This document shows, in pieces, positions 8,911-16,677 of a stretch of DNA of 64,000 nt. Positions within the stretch are counted from its first letter, which is position 1, and each line of letters opens with the position of its first letter. The notes beneath the pieces are model-generated. The model was given only the letters and a program-made list of their open reading frames with translations, searched no databases and was not told the DNA's origin. The position numbers and the translations under genes are program-made. Origin of the DNA: Paractinoplanes bogorensis (GTDB taxonomy: Bacteria > Actinomycetota > Actinomycetes > Mycobacteriales > Micromonosporaceae); NCBI RefSeq assembly GCF_018829635.1, contig NZ_JAHKKG010000018.1, positions 62,001 through 126,000 of the forward strand, written 5' to 3'.

Positions 8911-9728
8911 CCTTGACCGTGCCTTGAGGGCGCCGATTTCCGCGGCTCGCCGAGGCACCCGGAGCGCGGTTCCGGTCGCATGATGCCGTGGCTCCGGAGG
9001 AGCGTGTGCATGCGCCTCAGGACGTCGTTCTGCACGGGGGTGTTCAGCTCCATGAGCGCCTGGATGATGATCTGCCAGTTGGCCCGGTCGGGGCCGGTCG
9101 TGGCCCGGTCCGCGAGTTCCCGCAGATGTGCGTGGCTCGGCCGGTTGAGAACGATCTCGGTGACGCACCGCTCGGCCAGGTCCTGCCGGGTCTCGTCGCT
9201 CGCGTCCTCGGTCAGAGCGTCGAAGTCCACCGCGGTCGCGCTGTCCGGGTGCTCCATCATCGTGCGGAAGGTCTCGACCATCGGGGGATCGAGAAGCCGG
9301 TCGCTGAGCAGCAGGAACATCCGGATGGCCTCGGAGCGTTCGCCGACCGTCCGGTCGAAGCCGGGCGGCAGGTCGACCAGTGTGCTCCGCCCCAGGATCG
9401 CGGCCAGTTCGGCCCGGATCCGTTGCTGGCGGGCGATGCTCTCCTCGAATCGGGCGTCGAGGGCCCGGAACGTCTGCTCGAGTCCCGTGTCCGACGCCTC
9501 CAGGCCGGCGATCTCGGACAGCGGCAGGCCGAGGTCGACCAGGCGGCGGATGCGGAGCAGCCGGACCAGGTGGGTGGTCGCGTAACGCTTGTACCCGTTG
9601 GCTGCCCGCTCCGGTTCGGTGAGCAGACCGATGCTGTGATAGTGCCGGACCGTCTTCACCGTGGTGCCCGCGAGGTCGGCCAGCTCCTGCGTGCTCCAGC
9701 CGCTCTTGTGCGCGCTGTCGATCGGCAT
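8895..9728 (-). CDS. MerR-family transcriptional regulator
   Basis: This 277-residue protein opens with a MerR winged helix (WSTQELADLAGTTVKTVRHY, then GLLTEPERAANGYKRY) at about residues 10-50. A dimerisation helix follows, and then a long C-terminal region of about 170 residues without the cysteines used by metal sensors, so it probably senses an organic ligand. I chose the ATG at 9728; a start at 9749 would run into the GMC gene, whose stop is at 9733. It is the third gene of an SDR/GMC/MerR operon. The promoter of that operon at 12,234-12,264 has the long spacer that MerR proteins act on, so autoregulation is likely. Confidence 0.85.
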   Translation of the reverse strand: MPIDSAHKSGWSTQELADLAGTTVKTVRHYHSIGLLTEPERAANGYKRYATTHLVRLLRIRRLVDLGLPLSEIAGLEASDTGLEQTFRALDARFEESIARQQRIRAELAAILGRSTLVDLPPGFDRTVGERSEAIRMFLLLSDRLLDPPMVETFRTMMEHPDSATAVDFDALTEDASDETRQDLAERCVTEIVLNRPSHAHLRELADRATTGPDRANWQIIIQALMELNTPVQNDVLRRMHTLLRSHGIMRPEPRSGCLGEPRKSAPSRHGQGQLPG

Positions 9729-9732
9729 GCGC

Positions 9733-11229
9733 TCAAGCGTACGGGGCACGCTCCATGCACGCCTTACTCACCAGGTCGCCCGCGATCCAGCCGATTGCCA
9801 TGCTCGGCGCGGCCGTGTTGCCCGATGGCAGGGTCGGCATCACGGACGCGTCGGCGACGCGCAGGCCGTCGGTTCCGCGTACGCGAAGGTCGTCGGTGAC
9901 CACGCCGGCCGGGCCGAGGGCGCAGGTTCCGATCTGGTGGTTGGCCACGAAACCGTGCTCGAGCGAGTGCCGCACGATGGCCGCCTCGTCGCCGGCCGCC
10001 GGGACGGGCGCCGCGTCGGTCATCACCGACGCGATCGGGTCGGTCGCCATGATCGCCCGGACCCGGGCGAACCCGGCGACGAGGACCTGGCGGTCCTGGT
10101 CGGTCGACAGGTAGTTCGGCACGAGCCGGGGTACGTCGTCGAGTCCGGGGCCGGTGATGTGGATCGACCCGGTACTGGTCGGGGTGCGGGGGTAATAGCC
10201 CACCGCCGCGCCCGCGATCCCGCCGTCCGCGTCCGGCCCGCCGAAGGGATGGAAGATCACCTCCGTGTCGGGGCCGGCCGCGCCCGGGTCCGACTTCAGC
10301 ACCGATACGACAGTGGTGGTGCCGAACGGGGCCCCGGCGGCGGGGAGATTGCTCAACTTGGTGATGAGGCTGATGCCGCGGTGCTGCCGGAGGTTGCCGC
10401 CGACGGCCCGGTTCTCGGCGACCACCGGCACCCCCGCCGCCTGGAGCACCTGCGGGTCGCCGACGCCGCTGCGTTCGAGCAGGAGCGGGCTGCCCAGCGT
10501 GCCGGCGCAGATGATGACCTCGCGACGGGCCGAGAAGCGGACCTCGCCGTCGGGGGTGACCGCCTCCACGCCGGTCGCGGTCGTGCCGTCGAAGACGACG
10601 AGCCGGACGTCGCACCGCAGCCGGAGCTGAACGTTGGGGCGCTTCACCGCATCGTGCAGGTACGCATCGGCCGCGCTCACCCGGTGACCGTCCGCGATCG
10701 TGAGGGGTGCGTAGGCGGCCCGCTCACCTCCAGAACCATTCAGATCCCGTACGGGCGTGATCTCCCGCCTCGCCAGGGTGTCCAGCCAGAGGTCGCTGGC
10801 CGGATCGCGCCCGGCCAGTCCGATCCGCTGGCGACCGTCGCCGGACGACCCTTCGATCATGCGGAACGCCTCGAGGAACCGCGCCCAGCCCCAGCCGGCC
10901 GCCGCCCAGGCGTCGTAGTCGCCGGCCCCGCCGCGGTTCCAGATCATGCCGTTCACCGTCGTCGAGCCGCCGGTGATCCGGCCCACACTCCACTGCTCGA
11001 CCTGGCCGTCGCCGAACGGTTCGGTGGCGAACTGCTTGGTGTACCGCGGATCGCTGCCCACGGCCAGGAAATCGGCGGGCACTCGTAGGCTCTCGTCGTG
11101 GTCGGCGCCGCCCGCTTCCAGCACCAGCACGCTGCAGTCGGGCGTCTGGCTCAACCGGTGGGCCAGCACCGAGCCCGCGGCGCCGCTGCCGACGATGATG
11201 TAGTCCACGATGGAGCTGTCGTACGGCAC
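9733..11229 (-). CDS. GMC-family FAD-dependent oxidoreductase
   Basis: This 498-residue flavoenzyme of the choline dehydrogenase/glucose oxidase type oxidises an alcohol group of a small molecule. The FAD-binding motif VGSGAAGSVLAHRLS is at residues 12-26, with the glutamate of LVLEAGG after it. The GMC signature region (GRITGGSTTVNGMIWNRGG) is near 82-100. The C-terminal catalytic pair is visible: His in NHQIGTC and Asn in PSGNTAAP. The substrate cannot be told from sequence. It lies 15 bp downstream of the SDR gene and 4 bp upstream of merR on the same strand. The two oxidoreductases may therefore act in sequence on one compound sensed by the MerR protein. Confidence 0.88.
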   Translation of the reverse strand: MPYDSSIVDYIIVGSGAAGSVLAHRLSQTPDCSVLVLEAGGADHDESLRVPADFLAVGSDPRYTKQFATEPFGDGQVEQWSVGRITGGSTTVNGMIWNRGGAGDYDAWAAAGWGWARFLEAFRMIEGSSGDGRQRIGLAGRDPASDLWLDTLARREITPVRDLNGSGGERAAYAPLTIADGHRVSAADAYLHDAVKRPNVQLRLRCDVRLVVFDGTTATGVEAVTPDGEVRFSARREVIICAGTLGSPLLLERSGVGDPQVLQAAGVPVVAENRAVGGNLRQHRGISLITKLSNLPAAGAPFGTTTVVSVLKSDPGAAGPDTEVIFHPFGGPDADGGIAGAAVGYYPRTPTSTGSIHITGPGLDDVPRLVPNYLSTDQDRQVLVAGFARVRAIMATDPIASVMTDAAPVPAAGDEAAIVRHSLEHGFVANHQIGTCALGPAGVVTDDLRVRGTDGLRVADASVMPTLPSGNTAAPSMAIGWIAGDLVSKACMERAPYA

Positions 11230-11244
11230 AAGCCGCTCCTATGG

Positions 11245-12174
11245 TCAGGCCGGGAATCGAACGTCGGTCAGGTCTTCCGAGAGCGCCCACAGCCGGCGGG
11301 CGGAGTCCTGGTCGAGCGCTGGGGGCGGCACTTTGGCCGGTTTCACCCCGCGGGTCATCTCGCCCGTCCCGGCCGGCCCGTAGAACGCGCCGCTCCGCGC
11401 ATCGGGGCTGGTCGCCGCGTAGAGGGCCGGCAGCGCGCCGGCGCCGGGCTGCTGCCACATGAACTTCCAGCGATAGGTCAGTCGGGCGAAGCGCATCTGC
11501 GGGTCGTGCGGCCCGGGACCCGTCACCTGCAGATTGCTGATGGTGAAGCCAGGGTGGGCGGCGATGCTGCCGACGCCCCAGCCGCCGGCCCGGCTCCGCC
11601 GGTCCAACTCACGCGCGAACAGCAGCAGGGCCAGCTTGGAGCGCAGATACTGCCGGTGCGGCTGATAGTCAACACCTTGAAGGTCGTCCAGGTCCGTACG
11701 CGCAAGACGCCGGCCGACCGAGCTCATCGACACGACTCGCGACCCGTCGGCGGCCCGAAGCAACGGCAGCAGGTGCGCGGTGAGGGCGAAGTGGCCGAGA
11801 TAGTTGCTGCCGACCTGCATCTCGTGGCCCTCGGCGGTCACCTGCCGCTCCGGCAGCGCCATGACGCCGGCGTTGTTGACCAGAATGTCCAGGGGCGCGC
11901 CCTCACCGATCAGGGTCTCGGCCAGGCCGGCCACACTGGTCAGCGAAGCCAGATCGAGCAGGAGCAACCGCAGAGTGGCACCGGGCGTCGACCGTTCGAT
12001 CTGCTGTGCCGCCGCTCGTCCCTTCTCCAGATCACGTACCGCCATGATCACCTCGGCTCCGGCGGCGGCGAACCGTCCCGCGAGCTCCCGGCCGATGCCA
12101 CTGTTGGCCCCGGTGACCAGGACTCGTCGACCGGTCAGGTCACCGGCCGGGACCTCGACGTTGGTCAATGCCAC
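11245..12174 (-). CDS. Short-chain dehydrogenase/reductase
   Basis: This is a 309-residue NAD(P)-dependent oxidoreductase of the extended retinol dehydrogenase/protochlorophyllide-reductase-like type. It has the cofactor motif TGANSGIG at about residues 21-28, NNAG at about 99-102, a catalytic Ser in SMSSVGR, and YLRSK as the YxxxK pair. The C-terminal stretch ARRLWALSEDLTDVRFPA is also found in the SDR at 57,218-58,129, so the two are paralogues. It is the first gene of the operon that continues with GMC and merR. The promoter upstream overlaps the stop of the kinase-like gene. Confidence 0.88.
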   Translation of the reverse strand: MALTNVEVPAGDLTGRRVLVTGANSGIGRELAGRFAAAGAEVIMAVRDLEKGRAAAQQIERSTPGATLRLLLLDLASLTSVAGLAETLIGEGAPLDILVNNAGVMALPERQVTAEGHEMQVGSNYLGHFALTAHLLPLLRAADGSRVVSMSSVGRRLARTDLDDLQGVDYQPHRQYLRSKLALLLFARELDRRSRAGGWGVGSIAAHPGFTISNLQVTGPGPHDPQMRFARLTYRWKFMWQQPGAGALPALYAATSPDARSGAFYGPAGTGEMTRGVKPAKVPPPALDQDSARRLWALSEDLTDVRFPA

Positions 12175-12233
12175 TGATGTCTCCCTCGCAGTGTCGGCGT
12201 GACCGTGCGGTCTCGTCCGCTATGGCGGGACAC

Positions 12234-12264
12234 ATTGAAACGCCTGCCCTAGGGGCAGGGTCAA
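12234..12264 (-). promoter_or_regulatory. MerR-type promoter/operator for the SDR-GMC-merR operon
   Basis: On the minus strand, TTGACC (12264-12259) and TTCAAT (12239-12234) are separated by 19 bases. This is the long spacer typical of MerR-activated promoters. The spacer is filled by an inverted repeat, CCTGCCC-TAG-GGGCAGG at 12243-12259 on the plus strand. The -35 overlaps the stop codon of the kinase-like gene. Confidence 0.65.
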
Positions 12265-12815
12265 CGACCATCCGGCGAAGGCTGTAGCAGCGTGGCGGCG
12301 TCGACTGTGGCGGTCAGGCCCTCCCAGGTGCAGCGGGGATCGCCGTGGGTGGACCAGAAGTTGTCCCAGTCGGCGAGTTTGGCTTGGTCTCGGTCTAGGC
12401 CCCGCGCGGTCAACCGCGCCCGCACCACGTCCGGCGGCACGATGACCCGGGCCAGGATCACCTCGGCTTCGGGTGGCCAGCCGGCCTCGGCCCGTCTGGT
12501 GGCCAGGTAGCGGGGCTGGTCGAGCAGGCCGGCGAAAGGCGCGTCGATGACGACGTCGGTGCCGGCGCGCAGGCAGTCGGCCGCGCAGCGGAACAGGCTC
12601 TGGTACTCCAGCGGCATGACCTGCGTGCGATAGAAACCGCTGGCCTCGCGGCCGTGCGGGTCCTCGCCGGCGGCGGTCAGCATGGCCTCGACGAAGGCCG
12701 CGAACATGGTGTCCTTGTCCAGGTGGCCGGCCCGCAGGCGGGCGGCCAGCTCGGCGGCCAGCGTGCTCTTGCCGGAGCCGGCCGGCCCGACCACGACGAA
12801 GGCGCGCGGGCTCAC
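12261..12815 (-). CDS. P-loop kinase-like ATP-binding protein
   Basis: This 184-residue protein has a Walker A motif GPAGSGKST at about residues 9-17, followed by LDKDTMFAAF. A later DVVIDAPF segment and an Arg-rich lid (RARLTARGLDRDQAK) complete a nucleoside/sugar-kinase type P-loop fold (AAA_33 or shikimate-kinase-like). It starts at a GTG overlapping the aldolase stop (GTGA), so the two are coupled. The pairing with a KDPG-type aldolase suggests phosphorylation of a sugar-acid intermediate, as in gluconate or KDG pathways. The family also includes antibiotic and protein kinases, so the substrate is open. Confidence 0.72.
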   Translation of the reverse strand: MSPRAFVVVGPAGSGKSTLAAELAARLRAGHLDKDTMFAAFVEAMLTAAGEDPHGREASGFYRTQVMPLEYQSLFRCAADCLRAGTDVVIDAPFAGLLDQPRYLATRRAEAGWPPEAEVILARVIVPPDVVRARLTARGLDRDQAKLADWDNFWSTHGDPRCTWEGLTATVDAATLLQPSPDGR

Positions 12816-13432
12816 GACGCCCGCGCGATCACGTCGAGGAAGTGGCGGGCGTTGGCTGCTACGTCGTCGGCCTTGGTGATGTAGCTGCCTACGCCGATGG
12901 CGGCCACGCCGGCGGCCAGCCACTCGTGCACGTTGTCGGGGGTGGCGCCGCCGGCGGGAACCAGCGGGATGTGGGCCAGCGGGGCCAGCACCGACTTGAC
13001 CGCGGCGCGGCCCATCGCCTCGGTGGGGAACACCTTGACCAGGTCGGCTCCGGCCTCGGCGGCGGTCACGATCTCGGTCGGTGTCATCGCCCCGACCACC
13101 GTGGGCACCTGGTAGCGGTTCGCCAGCCGGATCATCTCGGTGTTCACCTGCGGGCTGACCAGGAACCGGGCGCCGGCGCTGATCGACGTGTACGCCGCGT
13201 GAGCGTCGAGCACCGTGCCGGCTCCGATGTGGATCTCCGGGTGCTCGGTGGCGAGGCGCTCGACGACGCCCATCGCGCCGGGGGTGGTCAGCGTGATCTC
13301 GACGGCTCGGACGCCGCCCTCGATCGCGCGGCGGGCGACGTCGTACGACTGCTCGGCGGTGGGCAGACGGACGATGAGCACCACCTTCGTGTCGGTGATG
13401 GCGTTCAGCGTGACCAGCTTGGCCGGCTTCAT
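12812..13432 (-). CDS. eda: 2-dehydro-3-deoxy-phosphogluconate (KDPG)-type aldolase
   Basis: This 206-residue class I aldolase splits KDPG or a related 2-keto-3-deoxy acid into pyruvate and an aldehyde. Family residues are in place: Glu in RAVEITL, Arg/Pro segments around IVRLPTAEQ, and the Schiff-base Lys in DLVKVFP. The glycine-rich phosphate site appears as PAGGATPDN and GVGSYI. I chose the ATG at 13432 because GGAGGA lies seven bases before it; an ATG at 13459 has no such site. It is transcribed away from the sugar transport operon across the LacI-type operators. It is therefore probably co-regulated with uptake and carries out the last step of the pathway. Confidence 0.85.
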   Translation of the reverse strand: MKPAKLVTLNAITDTKVVLIVRLPTAEQSYDVARRAIEGGVRAVEITLTTPGAMGVVERLATEHPEIHIGAGTVLDAHAAYTSISAGARFLVSPQVNTEMIRLANRYQVPTVVGAMTPTEIVTAAEAGADLVKVFPTEAMGRAAVKSVLAPLAHIPLVPAGGATPDNVHEWLAAGVAAIGVGSYITKADDVAANARHFLDVIARAS

Positions 13433-13452
13433 TCGGGCTTCCTCCGGGGTGG

Positions 13453-13509
13453 TTGACATCTTGTTTCACGGGTGTTTCGATCATACAACCGATTGCAGCA
13501 ACCGATTGC
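13453..13509 (+). promoter_or_regulatory. Divergent control region with two tandem LacI-type operators and a possible promoter
   Basis: ACAACCGATTGC (13485-13496) and GCAACCGATTGC (13498-13509) match the LacI-family half-site pattern GCAAnCGnTTGC, the second one fully. They are 13 bp apart. TTGACA at 13453-13458 with TTCGAT at 13476-13481 (17-base spacer) may be the promoter of the transport operon. Its start would then fall on the operators. The cognate repressor is probably the LacI protein at 18,535-19,518. Confidence 0.65.
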
Positions 13510-13549
13510 ATTGAGTTTTTTCCGAGCTTGGCGTCGCCCTGGAGGGCAG

Positions 13550-14809
13550 ATGAGAAGACTACGAAGCGTGTTCGCGGCGGTGACGGCAGTGCTGACGGTG
13601 GCTGCGGCCGGTGCGTGTGCCGGGCCCACCGACGACACGGCCGGCGCCGGCGGCAAGGTCACGCTGACCTACTGGGACTTCATCGACCCGTCCCAGGACA
13701 ACGCGCGGTCCAAGGCGCTCAAGGAGAACATCGACGCCTTCCAGGTCGACAACCCGGACATCGCGGTCAAGCTGGAGGTCGTGTCGTACGGCGACATGCT
13801 GAGCCGGCTGCCCCAGGCGTCGGCCGCCGGTCAGGGTCCGGACATCGTGAAGATGTACACGCCGAACGTGCCGCAGTTGGTCGACGCGAAGGTCTACCAG
13901 CCGCTGCCGGACGCGTACAAGGAGGTCACCGACTGGCTGCGGCCGATCGACCAGCTGGTCGACGGTGACGGCAAGCAGGTCGCGGTCCCGTACGAGTACC
14001 GCACCTGCTCGCTCGTCTACAACAAGAAGCTGCTGGCCGCGGCGGGCGCGAACTCGGCCCCGAAGACGTGGGACGAGGTCGTGCAGGTGGCCGGCAAGGT
14101 CGCCAAGAACGGCTCGATCGGCTTCGGCACCGGCTTCTCCGAGGCCGACAACTCGGCGATCATGGCCGAGCTGTTCGACTGCTTCATGAGCGAGCTCAAG
14201 GTCCCGGTCGAGGACCCGGCGGCCGCCTTCGCGTCGCCCGGCGCCCAGGAGTACGCGCAGTTCTTCGCCGACCTCAAGGCGGCCGGCGGGCTGTCCAAGA
14301 GCGTCGTCGCCGACCAGTACTCGACCGTCACCGACGGCCTGTCCAACGGCCGGGTCGCGATGGCCGTCATCGGCACCCACCGCATCCAGTCGGTGCAGAA
14401 GGTCAACCCGGATGTGGACTGGGCGCCGCTGCCGGCCGCGAAGAACGGCAGCAACACCTCCGCCACCTTCGGCTGGACGCTCGGCGTCGGCTCGAGCTCC
14501 AAGAACGCCGACGCCGCCTGGAAGTTCATCAACTACATGACCGGTCCGGTCGCGCAGACCCGGATGGCGTCCGGCGGTGAGGTTCCGGCGCGGGCCGCCA
14601 CGTACGACGACCCGTTCTTCAAGACCGACGCGGCCAAGGCCGTGCTGGCCATCCGCGAGTACGTGGAGAAGGACAGCGAGCCGCACGCGTACCCGCAGAA
14701 CTGGCTGAAGGTCGCCGGTGGCCTCTCCTCGGCCGGCCAGCAGCTCTACCTCAAGGGCGCCACGGCCGACCAGATGGTCCAGACCGCGAAAGCCGCCGCA
14801 ACCAGCTGA
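13550..14809 (+). CDS. ABC transporter sugar-binding lipoprotein (family 1 solute-binding protein)
   Basis: This 419-residue extracellular receptor feeds a sugar to the two permeases that follow. The N-terminus has a basic, hydrophobic signal (MRRLRSVFAAVTAVLTVAAA) ending in GAC, a weak lipobox that would anchor it to the membrane. The mature part starts KVTLTYWDF and contains the family features SAAGQGPDIVKMYTPNVP, AVPYEYRTCSLVYNKKLL and GWTLGVGSSSKNADAAWKF. I chose the ATG at 13550 because GGAGGG is just upstream and the signal peptide then begins correctly. A strong hairpin separates it from the permeases, which could raise its mRNA level over theirs. Confidence 0.9.
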   Translation: MRRLRSVFAAVTAVLTVAAAGACAGPTDDTAGAGGKVTLTYWDFIDPSQDNARSKALKENIDAFQVDNPDIAVKLEVVSYGDMLSRLPQASAAGQGPDIVKMYTPNVPQLVDAKVYQPLPDAYKEVTDWLRPIDQLVDGDGKQVAVPYEYRTCSLVYNKKLLAAAGANSAPKTWDEVVQVAGKVAKNGSIGFGTGFSEADNSAIMAELFDCFMSELKVPVEDPAAAFASPGAQEYAQFFADLKAAGGLSKSVVADQYSTVTDGLSNGRVAMAVIGTHRIQSVQKVNPDVDWAPLPAAKNGSNTSATFGWTLGVGSSSKNADAAWKFINYMTGPVAQTRMASGGEVPARAATYDDPFFKTDAAKAVLAIREYVEKDSEPHAYPQNWLKVAGGLSSAGQQLYLKGATADQMVQTAKAAATS

Positions 14810-14820
14810 TCCGAATGGTG

Positions 14821-14849
14821 GTGCCGCACCGGTGACTCCGGTGCGGCAC
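14821..14849 (+). promoter_or_regulatory. Perfect 12-bp hairpin between binding-protein and permease genes
   Basis: GTGCCGCACCGG (14821-14832), a TGACT loop and CCGGTGCGGCAC (14838-14849) form a perfect stem. No T tract follows, and the SD of the next gene (AAGGAGAAGG) comes soon after. This fits an mRNA-stabilising or partial-termination element that lets the binding protein outnumber the permeases. Confidence 0.6.
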
Positions 14850-14869
14850 CCGGGACAAGGAGAAGGCGA

Positions 14870-15793
14870 ATGTCCGCCACCACCGTCGAAGCGCCACCGG
14901 CGCGGCCCGGCGGCCGGGTGCCCGAGGTGCGCCCGCCCCGCGAGCGGCGCCACGTGTGGGCGTACCTGCTGCCGGTCTGCGTCGTGTCGACGCTCGTGTT
15001 CGTCGTGCCGCTGCTGTTCACGATCTGGACGGCCACCCACGACACCAAGTACTACGAGATCGGCGCGTTCAACGGCCTGAGCACGATCTCCGCGATGTTC
15101 GCCGACGACCGGCTGCTGTCGCAGGTGCTCATCACGCTCGGCTTCGCCGGCGGGGCCCTGGTCATCGCGCTGCCGCTCGGGCTGCTGTCGGCGATCGCGC
15201 TCAACCGCGTCCGCCGGCTCAAGCGCACCGTCCGCAGCCTGTTCCTGCTGCCGTGGCTGATGTCGCAGGCCACCGCGGGCACGATCTGGCTGTGGTTCCT
15301 CAACCCGAACTTCGGGCCGGCCACCGACCTGACGAACCGCCTCGGACTGGGCTCCACCGATGTGTTCTCGAGCCCGGGACCCGCGTTCCTCGCCATCACT
15401 CTGATCACCGCCTGGTGGTCGTACCCGCAAGCGATGCTCTTGTTCCTCGGGGCCCTGCAGACTGTGCCGGTCGAGCTCAAGGAGAGCATGCAGGTCGACG
15501 GCGGCAACGCCTGGCAGACGTTCCGCAACGTGACGCTGCCGTTCATTCGCAACACCGTGGTCTCGGTCGCGGTGGTGCTGCTGATGCTCTACGTGCAGAT
15601 GGTGACGATCATCCTGGTCACCACGCGGGGCGGCCCGCTCGGCGGGACCGAGACGCTGGCGATGCGCACCTACAACCAGATGTTCGTCGGGTACGACATG
15701 TCCGGCGCCGCCGCCTCCGCGCTGCTGCTGTTCGTCATCAACGTGGTGCTGACGCTGGTAGCCGTGCGATTCCGACGCAGGGAGACGCTGTGA
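14870..15793 (+). CDS. Sugar ABC transporter permease (MalF-type)
   Basis: This 307-residue inner-membrane protein forms half of the sugar channel. Residues 1-25 are cytoplasmic and basic. About six hydrophobic segments follow, including VWAYLLPVCVVSTLVFVVPL and VVSVAVVLLMLYVQMVTIIL. The EAA loop that contacts the ATPase is ELKESMQVDGGNAWQTFRNV, followed by TLPF. An SD lies before the ATG at 14870. The gene overlaps the second permease by 4 bp (GTGA). No ATPase gene is present in the operon, so a shared MsmK/MalK-type ATPase encoded elsewhere is needed. Confidence 0.9.
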   Translation: MSATTVEAPPARPGGRVPEVRPPRERRHVWAYLLPVCVVSTLVFVVPLLFTIWTATHDTKYYEIGAFNGLSTISAMFADDRLLSQVLITLGFAGGALVIALPLGLLSAIALNRVRRLKRTVRSLFLLPWLMSQATAGTIWLWFLNPNFGPATDLTNRLGLGSTDVFSSPGPAFLAITLITAWWSYPQAMLLFLGALQTVPVELKESMQVDGGNAWQTFRNVTLPFIRNTVVSVAVVLLMLYVQMVTIILVTTRGGPLGGTETLAMRTYNQMFVGYDMSGAAASALLLFVINVVLTLVAVRFRRRETL

Positions 15794-16629
15794 CAAGCCG
15801 GGCCATGACCGCCGTCCGGGCCCTCCCGGTCTGGCTGACCACGCTGATCCTCGCGGTGCTCGTGCTGCCGCCGGTGGCCTGGATCCTCTCGACCTCGCTC
15901 AAGCGCGACGCCGACACGGTCGCCTTCCCGCCGCGCTGGATCCCCGACCCGTTCTCGTCGGCCCAGTATTCGGGCATCTACACGACGACCAACCTGCGGT
16001 TCTTCTCCAACTCGCTGATCCTGGCGATCGGCTCGATCGCGCTGGCGCTGCTGATCTGCGTGCCCGCCGCCTACGCGGCGACCCGGTTCCGCAGCCGGAT
16101 CACCGAGACCGTCATGACACTGGTGATCGTGCTGGCCATGGTGCCCGGCATCGTGGTCTTCATCGCCCTGTACGCGATGCTCGTCGGCACCTCGCTGATC
16201 AACACGTATCCGCTGCTGATCGTCGTGTACACCGCGATGATCTCCGGGCAGGTGATCCTTTTCCTGCGCAGCTTCTTCGAGGGCATCCCGCTCGAGCTGG
16301 AGGAGGCGGCCGCGCTCGACGGGTGCGGCCGGCGGCAGATCGTCATGAAGGTCGTGCTGCCGCTGATCCGCCCCGGCATCGCGGCGGTGGCCGTGTTCGT
16401 CTTCGTGTTCGTGTGGAACGACTTCCTCGTCGCGACCGTGCTGTCGACGTCGGAGGACATGAAGACGGTGCAGAACGGCATCGTCCGCTACATCACCACC
16501 GGCTACGGCAACTTCTGGGGCCTGTTCGCCGCGTTCGTCGTGGTCGGGTTCGCACCGGTGCTGGCCGCCTTCGCGATCTTCCAGCGCTGGTTCGTCGCCG
16601 GCATGACCTCGGGCGGGGTGAAGGGATGA
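15790..16629 (+). CDS. Sugar ABC transporter permease (MalG-type)
   Basis: This 279-residue integral membrane protein is the second channel subunit. Hydrophobic segments include LPVWLTTLILAVLVLPPVAW near the start and AAVAVFVFVFVWNDFLVATV late in the chain. The EAA loop is ELEEAAALDGCGRRQIVMKV, followed by VLPL. The GTG at 15790 overlaps the preceding stop. The gene ends in GGGTGAAGGGATGA, where the stop overlaps the first of three repeated start sites of the next gene. Confidence 0.9.
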   Translation: MTSRAMTAVRALPVWLTTLILAVLVLPPVAWILSTSLKRDADTVAFPPRWIPDPFSSAQYSGIYTTTNLRFFSNSLILAIGSIALALLICVPAAYAATRFRSRITETVMTLVIVLAMVPGIVVFIALYAMLVGTSLINTYPLLIVVYTAMISGQVILFLRSFFEGIPLELEEAAALDGCGRRQIVMKVVLPLIRPGIAAVAVFVFVFVWNDFLVATVLSTSEDMKTVQNGIVRYITTGYGNFWGLFAAFVVVGFAPVLAAFAIFQRWFVAGMTSGGVKG

Positions 16630-16677
16630 CCGACCTCAGGGGTGAAGGGATGAGCGACCTCAGGGGTGAAGGGATGA
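16615..16677 (+). repeat. Three tandem copies of a ribosome-binding site plus start codon (24-bp period)
   Basis: GGGGTGAAGGGATGA occurs at 16615-16629, 16639-16653 and 16663-16677, with nine spacer bases (CCGACCTCA or GCGACCTCA) between copies. The period of 24 is a multiple of three, so all three ATGs (16626, 16650, 16674) are in frame and each has its own GAAGGG. The unit spans the permease stop and the dehydrogenase start, and looks like a recent slippage duplication. Confidence 0.85.

Noticed and set aside
13559-15796. Long minus-strand open frame opposite the sugar transporter genes
   Set aside because: Its composition (Arg/Gly/His/Val runs) is the complement of well-supported coding genes; a common artefact of high GC.
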